A stretch of 21,613 nucleotides of DNA, taken from assembly GCA_031271525.1 (NCBI GenBank), contig JAISVO010000025.1:1-21613 (forward strand). Reading direction: 5' to 3'. Source of the stretch: Oscillospiraceae bacterium (lineage in GTDB: Bacteria > Bacillota > Clostridia > Oscillospirales > UBA929). Made by a program: the position numbers and the translations under genes. Below are positions 16,901 to 21,613 of this stretch, piece after piece. How positions within the stretch are numbered: position 1 is the stretch's first letter; each line of letters opens with the position of its first letter. Under the pieces are notes generated by a model. The model had not been told where the DNA came from. It made no database searches and worked only from the letters and a program-made list of their open reading frames with translations.

Positions 16901-17466
16901 AGAAGAGCGCTATCGAGGAGGAGCAGAAGACCGCCGAGCTCGACCCCGAGCTCGCCCGTATCTTCGCCCGGGACGCTGGGAAAGCCGCGAAGGCTCTCCG
17001 CTCGGTCTGTCAGAAGGACGGCGCATACAGCGAGGAGGACATTCTGCTGTTTATCATCAACGTACACGCGATGAAGAGCGCCCTCGCGAGCATCGGCCAA
17101 CCGTCCCTTTCGGCGTTCGCCCTCCGTCTGGAAACCGCCGTGAGGGCGCGGGATACGTCGGTCATCCAAACCGAAGCGCCGGTGTTCATCGATAAGCTCT
17201 TGGAGCTTGCCGACGATCTAGCCCCTGAGGAAACCGGCAGCGCCGCCGTGATCGACACCGACCTGCTCAGGAAGAAACTGCGGATCATCGCGGCAGCCTG
17301 CGGCAGCTATGATAAGAAGCACGCGAAGGATGCCCTCAATGAGTTGCGTAAACACACTTGGACGCCTGAAATCAACCAAATATTCAATGAAATAGCAGAA
17401 CATTTGCTGCACAGCGCTTTTGAGGAAGCGGGAATTCTGGCGGAGGATACGGCGGAAAATTATTAG
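13933..17466 (+). CDS. Hybrid histidine kinase 1: dCache-PAS-PAS-HisKA-HATPase-REC-Hpt
   Basis: 1177 residues from ATG 13933. Membrane helix about 17-37; extracellular dCache sensor about 45-295 with the family phrase TSRPWYTAG; second membrane helix about 299-319; no obvious HAMP. Two related PAS domains follow (about 328-440 and 458-570; DCNQEALNLF and DCNNEAVNLF). HisKA has SHEMRTP with phospho-His602. The ATPase domain has the N box (Asn720), DTGIG (from 753) and GTGLG (783-787). REC has Asp864/865, phospho-Asp910 (FMDHMMP) and Lys960. Hpt has VHAMKSA with His1045. A conserved tail of about 70 residues ends the protein. The relay His602, Asp910, His1045 is complete and should pass phosphate to the REC domain of an HD-GYP partner. 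The ligand is unknown; Cache domains often bind small metabolites. Confidence 0.93.
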   Translation: MPLKRLLSRFPRRLSAQVLYVFLAFAVMTAISYLYVSKMERSRLVRDAEGALHTVQTTMTAEFREREAVLDTVAETVQIMVRQGESYESMRKFFGELSEYVRDEGTVSLPYARGFFGALSVYDYRLLSSGPEPPDGYDVTSRPWYTAGAEAGGATGYTLPYQELITGIDVVSYCRQVFDDDGNPMGVIALNVEPKRARTYAIGLQLAEGGYGMLLSPTLEIIAHPNADYIDKSVREANENMLPIADELRRTGKVTEREFVNYQGERSVVFFETLDNGWYVGVVTPKSAYYSTTEALLRFLILIGAILAVALSIVLLRIVALKARADERSKIMFEAMPTGTFLCDGDGRVLDCNQEALNLFGLTKKEDFYLHFYRFSPEKQPNGGQSRALSRQYSKVAFEEGRTRFEWLHQDKDEVPIPCEVTLIRVEMDNAPYLCAYLHDLRELKAAAEKLREADERTQIMLDATPLCCTLINRDLQIIDCNNEAVNLFELSSKQEFIERFPELSPEFQPGGANSMEVVRQNMESAFERGQFRTEFVHQTLGGEQIPTEIILVKVKSRDEYILAGYIRDLRQLKMMVREMQRIEIAEESNKVKSKFVATMSHEMRTPLNAILGITEMQLMDDSLPFGAREAFGWVYNSGHTLLHIINDILNLSKIEAGKMELLPSKYDTASMINDSAQLNLMQRGSKPIEFLLDADPDIPAVLYGDDLRIKQVLGNLLSNAFKYTEKGTVTLYVSAESNPGDMNIVLLLRVTDTGIGMTPEQTETLFDAYSRFTTEHNRHSEGTGLGMNITQNLVHMMKGTIGVESTPGVGTVFTVRLPQIRVGNETLGEETVRNLRHFRINPSAKLQRFTREYMPYGHILIVDDVESNAYVARGLMSPYGLSVETALSGSEAIGKVVGSGRVYDIIFMDHMMPKMDGIEATKRLRLSGYKKPIVALTANAVSGQSEMFLKNGFDDYITKPIDTRQLDNILNKLVRDAHPPEVVEAARKQKSAIEEEQKTAELDPELARIFARDAGKAAKALRSVCQKDGAYSEEDILLFIINVHAMKSALASIGQPSLSAFALRLETAVRARDTSVIQTEAPVFIDKLLELADDLAPEETGSAAVIDTDLLRKKLRIIAAACGSYDKKHAKDALNELRKHTWTPEINQIFNEIAEHLLHSAFEEAGILAEDTAENY

Positions 17467-17498
17467 AGTTCCTGTAATGTGCGACGAGGAGGAGTAGG

Positions 17499-18530
17499 AT
17501 GAAGACGATTTTCATCGTTGACGACAACGACACCAACCTGATGGCGGCGAAAACCGCGCTGGATGGCATCTACCGTACCTTTGCCCTGCCGGGAGCCGAA
17601 AAGATTTGGAAGCTCGCGGAGAGAATCATGCCCGACCTCATCCTTCTGGATGTGAATATGCCGGGGACCGACGGCTTCCAGACAATCAAGCTCTTAAAGG
17701 CGGATGAAAAGCTGCGCTCGGTGCCGGTGATCTTTCTCACCGCGATGAATGACGAGGAAACCGAGATCCGGGGCTTTGAGCTGGGCGCTCTCGACTTCGT
17801 CAACAAACCCTTTTCCGCCCCCGCCCTGTTAAAGCGGATTGAAACCCACCTCGAAACCGACCGGCTGATCAAAGAGAGCGAACGCGCCGTACGGGAACTG
17901 CACAACGCCACCATCAGCGTCATCGCGGACATGGTGGAGAGCCGGGACAAGGTCACGGGGGGGCACATCGAGCGGACACAGCGGTATCTGGACCTTCTGA
18001 TCGGGGAGCTGAACCGCACCGGTATCTACACGGATGAAATCGCGGGCTGGGATCTCGAACTGCTCATCCCCTCCTCCCAGCTCCACGACGTCGGGAAGAT
18101 TACCATCAGCGACACGATCTTAAATAAGCCCGGAAAACTCACCGGCGAGGAGTTCGCGATCATCAAGACGCACTGCGCCGAGGGGGAGCGGATCATCGAC
18201 CATATCGCCGGGAAAACGCAGGACGACGGCTTCCTCAATCACGCCCGGCGTTTCGCGGGAACCCACCATGAGAAGTGGGACGGATCAGGCTACCCGGGGA
18301 ATCTGAAGGGCTATGAAATCCCGCTGGAAGGGCGGCTGATGGCGGTTGCGGATGTCTATGACGCGCTGGTCAGCGAACGCCCCTATAAAAACGCCTTTAC
18401 CCATCAGGCGTCGGTGGGGATCATCCAAAACGAGAGCGGCACCCACTTTGACCCGGCCTTGGTTGCTGCATTCCTCAATATCTCCGACGAATTTTATAAA
18501 ACGTCGGCACAACAGCCCGGAACCCGATGA
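17499..18530 (+). CDS. Second response regulator with REC and HD-GYP domains
   Basis: 343 residues; AGGAGG at 17487-17492 lies 6 nt before the ATG. REC has Asp8/Asp9, phospho-acceptor Asp51 (LLDVNMPG), Thr81 and Lys103. HD-GYP has GGHIERT, HD at 196-197, KTH, HH at 256-257 and a canonical HHEKWDGSGYP ending at 266. It is a close paralogue of the first HD-GYP regulator along its whole length but keeps Asp where that protein has Asn. It is predicted to hydrolyse cyclic-di-GMP in the cytoplasm under control of the adjacent kinase. It lies 32 bp after hybrid kinase 1, too close for an obvious separate promoter, and overlaps hybrid kinase 2 by 4 bp (ATGA). Confidence 0.95.
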   Translation: MKTIFIVDDNDTNLMAAKTALDGIYRTFALPGAEKIWKLAERIMPDLILLDVNMPGTDGFQTIKLLKADEKLRSVPVIFLTAMNDEETEIRGFELGALDFVNKPFSAPALLKRIETHLETDRLIKESERAVRELHNATISVIADMVESRDKVTGGHIERTQRYLDLLIGELNRTGIYTDEIAGWDLELLIPSSQLHDVGKITISDTILNKPGKLTGEEFAIIKTHCAEGERIIDHIAGKTQDDGFLNHARRFAGTHHEKWDGSGYPGNLKGYEIPLEGRLMAVADVYDALVSERPYKNAFTHQASVGIIQNESGTHFDPALVAAFLNISDEFYKTSAQQPGTR

Positions 18531-21502
18531 GAGAAGCGCGGCAAGACACCTTGCGGCGGCGGTTTGTCCTTTTCTCCGCCGTTCTTTTCTTTGCCGTCTT
18601 GACAATCGGCAGCTCGGTTCTTCTCGTGTCGATGCGAAACGGCGTCAGCAACAGCAAGGGTGTCGAACTGTTGCAAATGCTTGAGATCGAACGATTGACC
18701 TTGGAGAAAGAAGTGAACAGCGAGATCGCGGTGGCGTTGAAGCTCGCCGGTTCCCCGCTGATTAAACGGTATTTCCAAAACCCTTCCATCACTGGAATCG
18801 CGACCTTGGCGATGGAGGAAATCGACAGTTATCGGAGCGCCTTTGCCTCCCAGACGATCTTCTGGGTGAGCGACGTCAATAAGGTCTTCTATTCCAGCTA
18901 CAGCACCCCCTTCGTCCTCGACCCGGCCGATCCGGATACCTATTGGTACAATATGACTCTCTATGAGACAGAGGTCTATAACTTCAACATCAACTACAAC
19001 CCTGACCTGAACGTGAGCAGGCTCTGGATCAACGCTCCCGTCTTCGACGGGGCGGGTACGCCCCTCGGCATCATCGGCACCGGGATCGAGCTTACGAATT
19101 ATGTGGATATGCTGTACAATTCCCTCGACCCCTCAATGGAGCTGTATCTCTTTAACGACGCGGGGGAGGTCACCGGCTCGAAGGAAGTCCGGGATGTCAT
19201 CGAAAAGGCGCGGATCACGGATAAATTGCACGGCATAGAATTCAATATCCCAACCGCCGCCGCCGGCCTCGGTGTGGGCGGGAGCGCACTGTTCGACACC
19301 CCCCTGGGAAAAGCGGTCGTCGGGTCGATCCCGGTGTTGGGATGGTATGCCGTCGCCGTCTCGCCGATCGGATTCGCCGATTATGATCCAGCGCTCATAG
19401 CCCTCTTCCTTGTGATGATCGCGGTCATCGCGCTCATCTTGACCGTTTTCAACATCTTTACCGCCCGGACCTTACGGTCGCTGAAAAAGACGATTCTGTC
19501 CCTAGAGGCCGCGTCCGCCGCTAAAAGCGACTTTCTGGCGAAAATGAGCCATGAGATCCGTACGCCGATGAACGCAATTCTGGGAATGACGGAAATCGCC
19601 CTGCGCGAGGACAACGCAGACAGGGAGCGTGAACACCTCTATACAATCAAGAGCGCCGGAACCAACCTCCTCTCCATCATCAACGACATCTTGGACTTCT
19701 CCAAGGTTGAAGCCGGGAAGATGGAGATTAACAGCGAAAACTACCATGTCTCCTCCCTGATCAACGATGTTATCAGCATCATCCGGATGCGGACGGTGGA
19801 TTCGCCCGTCCTCTTCGTCGTCAATATCGACCGCAGTATCCCGAGGGTCCTGCGGGGGGATGAGATCCGGATCCGGCAAATCCTGTTGAACCTGCTGAGC
19901 AACGCATTGAAATTCACCGAGAAGGGCTTTGTTTCACTCGCTATGATGGGGGAAAGCTCCGGGGAAACCTTCCGGCTTGTCATCTCGGTCGCGGACTCCG
20001 GGATCGGAATCAAGCCGGAAGACTTGCCTAAGCTGTTCAGCGACTTCACCCAATTCGACCTGTCCCGGAACAAAGGGGTGGTCGGCACCGGGCTGGGGCT
20101 TGCCATCACCGACAACCTCGCGAAAGCGATGGGCGGGGACGTTTCGGTCGTAAGCGAGTACGGGCGGGGCAGCACTTTCACCGTCAGCCTGCCGCAAATC
20201 ATCAGCGACCCCACGCCCTTCGCGTCGGTGGACCGCCCCGAGGACAAGCATGTGTTGGTCTACGAACTGCGGGAGATGTATGCCGATTCGATTGTCTGCA
20301 CAATTGATAACCTTGACGTGGAGTGCGCCCTCGCCCAATCCGACGAGGAACTGTTCGAGCTGATGGGCACCGGGGAATACAACTTCGCGTTCATCGCACA
20401 CAACCTCTACGAGAAGGTGCGGGAGGTCTGCCGCACGTTTAGCCCGGACATCCAGATCGTGCTGCTTGCGGGGTTCGGAGAGGCGACGGTCCGGCCGGGC
20501 GTCAGCGTACTGGCGATGCCGGTGTCCTCCCTCTCGGTCAGCAATATCTTAAACGGCAAGGCAAACAGTTTCATCTATAACGAAGGGGATACCCCCCGCT
20601 TCACCGCTCCCAGCGCGAAGATTTTGGTGGTGGACGACATCGAGACCAACCTGATGGTCGCTCGGGGACTGCTGGCTCCCTACAATGTGCAGGTCACCTC
20701 CTGCGTCAGCGGGGCTGACGCCCTAAAGGCGGTTACGAACACTGTATTCGACTTAGTCCTGATGGATCACATGATGCCGGGGATGGACGGGATCGAAACC
20801 GCTCGGCGGATCCGTCTCGACCGCCGGTATCTGAACATACCGATCGTCGCGCTGACGGCAAACGCCGTCAGCGGGGCGCGGGAGATGTTTTTGGAAGCCG
20901 GGTTCAATGATTTCCTCTCAAAACCGGTCGACATCCTTAAAATGAACACTGTCTTGGAAAAGTGGATCCCTAAAAGCAAACAGCGCCGGTATGACGCGCC
21001 CCTCCCGCCCGAGTCCGAGGATCGGGGCAAACTTTTGGACGTGTTCCGACGGGATGCCGCGAAGGCCGCCGTCACCCTCCGGGAGACAGTGAAAAGCGGC
21101 GATTGGAAGCTCTTCACCACAACGGCGCACGCGATGAAGTCCGCGCTGAAAACGATTGGGATCGACGAGCCGCTGGCGTACGAGCTGGAGAAGGCCGGCC
21201 TAGCAAGCGACATTGCGTTTATTCGCGCCAACGCGGAACGGCTCATCACGAAACTTGAGGGACTCTCACAGCAAGAAGTCCCCCGGAGGGAACCCTCGGC
21301 AGTCAGCACGGAGAGTGTCAAAGAAGCCCTCCGGATCATCCGGAAGGCCTGCGAAGACTACGATGAAAAAGCAGCGTATGCCGCGCTGGACGGACATCCC
21401 GAACTGGAGGAAATCCGGCGCGTACTGTACCTGCACAGTGACTTTGAGGAAGCCGCGCGGCTGACCGATACACTTTTAACACAACTGGAGGAGAAGCGCT
21501 AG
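18527..21502 (+). CDS. Hybrid histidine kinase 2: Cache-HisKA-HATPase-pseudoREC-REC-Hpt
   Basis: 991 residues. Membrane helix about 12-35; extracellular Cache-type sensor about 45-285 (DTYWYNMTL, LGIIGTGIEL); second membrane helix about 288-311; no PAS or clear HAMP. HisKA has SHEIRTP with His342; the ATPase domain has Asn459, DSGIG (490-494) and GTGLG (520-524). Residues about 574-678 look like a receiver fold without the acidic pair or phospho-Asp. The true REC has Asp703/704, Asp747 (LMDHMMP), Thr777 and Lys799. Hpt has AHAMKSA with His868. The C-terminal tail matches that of kinase 1 (YD and SDFEEA). The start overlaps the HD-GYP stop, so translation is coupled. It senses a different signal from kinase 1, since the Cache domains differ. 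Confidence 0.93.
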   Translation: MREARQDTLRRRFVLFSAVLFFAVLTIGSSVLLVSMRNGVSNSKGVELLQMLEIERLTLEKEVNSEIAVALKLAGSPLIKRYFQNPSITGIATLAMEEIDSYRSAFASQTIFWVSDVNKVFYSSYSTPFVLDPADPDTYWYNMTLYETEVYNFNINYNPDLNVSRLWINAPVFDGAGTPLGIIGTGIELTNYVDMLYNSLDPSMELYLFNDAGEVTGSKEVRDVIEKARITDKLHGIEFNIPTAAAGLGVGGSALFDTPLGKAVVGSIPVLGWYAVAVSPIGFADYDPALIALFLVMIAVIALILTVFNIFTARTLRSLKKTILSLEAASAAKSDFLAKMSHEIRTPMNAILGMTEIALREDNADREREHLYTIKSAGTNLLSIINDILDFSKVEAGKMEINSENYHVSSLINDVISIIRMRTVDSPVLFVVNIDRSIPRVLRGDEIRIRQILLNLLSNALKFTEKGFVSLAMMGESSGETFRLVISVADSGIGIKPEDLPKLFSDFTQFDLSRNKGVVGTGLGLAITDNLAKAMGGDVSVVSEYGRGSTFTVSLPQIISDPTPFASVDRPEDKHVLVYELREMYADSIVCTIDNLDVECALAQSDEELFELMGTGEYNFAFIAHNLYEKVREVCRTFSPDIQIVLLAGFGEATVRPGVSVLAMPVSSLSVSNILNGKANSFIYNEGDTPRFTAPSAKILVVDDIETNLMVARGLLAPYNVQVTSCVSGADALKAVTNTVFDLVLMDHMMPGMDGIETARRIRLDRRYLNIPIVALTANAVSGAREMFLEAGFNDFLSKPVDILKMNTVLEKWIPKSKQRRYDAPLPPESEDRGKLLDVFRRDAAKAAVTLRETVKSGDWKLFTTTAHAMKSALKTIGIDEPLAYELEKAGLASDIAFIRANAERLITKLEGLSQQEVPRREPSAVSTESVKEALRIIRKACEDYDEKAAYAALDGHPELEEIRRVLYLHSDFEEAARLTDTLLTQLEEKR

Positions 21503-21613
21503 ATGGAACGGTTTGAGGAGTTCACCCGGAACGGGAAGAGTTTTGTATATATAGACTTATCGGGGTTCAAGACAAACGACGAATTCACGGCGTTCATTGA
21601 GGCCGCCAAACCG
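21503..21613 (+). CDS. Small soluble protein of unknown function (3' end outside window)
   Basis: The ATG is immediately after the stop of hybrid kinase 2, and GGAGG (21487-21491) lies 11 nt upstream. Only 37 codons are visible, starting MERFEEFTRNGKSFVYIDLS and continuing with GFKTNDEFTAFIEAAKP. The beta-strand plus DLSG pattern and helix recall a family of small cytoplasmic proteins with a loose STAS-like look that I have seen near sensor kinases; this is a weak recollection. No membrane segment or signal peptide is visible. Position says it belongs to the signalling operon, perhaps as an accessory protein. Confidence 0.65.
   Translation, partial: MERFEEFTRNGKSFVYIDLSGFKTNDEFTAFIEAAKP

Noticed and set aside
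15973..17169. Minus-strand open frame of 398 codons opposite hybrid kinase 1
   Set aside because: Antisense shadow of conserved kinase and receiver domains; no family resemblance.

Overview
The window looks like part of the chromosome of an anaerobic Firmicutes bacterium, most likely a Clostridia member of the Oscillospiraceae/Ruminococcaceae type. This rests on strong GGAGG ribosome binding sites, a Clostridia-style type IV pilus (T4P) operon, a PAS/Hpt hybrid kinase style common in that class, and fairly GC-rich coding sequence. The family-level guess is inference; no rRNA, tRNA or universal marker gene is present to fix it.

Two operons diverge from one 247-bp intergenic region (12667-12913). 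Leftward (minus strand, 12666 down to 1) runs a compact T4P assembly operon: pilB (extension ATPase), pilT (retraction ATPase), a major-pilin candidate, a second pseudopilin, pilD (prepilin peptidase), pilC (platform protein), a fused pilM-pilN protein, pilO, and a giant prepilin of at least 1529 residues that runs off the left edge. The giant protein has a normal class III (type IV pilin) leader, a unique domain of about 420 residues, and then two long repeat units. Each unit is a block of GLUG-type beta repeats followed by the same non-GLUG linker module. It is the best candidate here for a pilus-linked adhesin.

Rightward (plus strand, 12914 to the right edge) runs a signalling operon: a REC-HD-GYP response regulator, a dCache/PAS/PAS hybrid histidine kinase with REC and Hpt domains, a second REC-HD-GYP regulator, a second dCache hybrid kinase with a degenerate receiver, a true receiver and Hpt, and the start of a small soluble protein. 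The regulator-kinase pair is therefore present twice. Each pair contains every step of a phosphorelay (His, Asp, His, Asp), ending on a predicted cyclic-di-GMP phosphodiesterase.

The likely link between the operons is cyclic-di-GMP. The N-terminus of PilB carries two tandem 24-residue motifs of the MshEN type, a known c-di-GMP-binding fold. The simplest model is that extracellular ligands sensed by the two Cache kinases set HD-GYP activity, and local c-di-GMP then gates PilB and so pilus extension and display of the giant prepilin. The protein families are read directly from sequence; the wiring is inference. No CRISPR array, tRNA, rRNA, transposase or clear intrinsic terminator was seen. The only stretch near 300 bases without a gene is the divergent promoter region.
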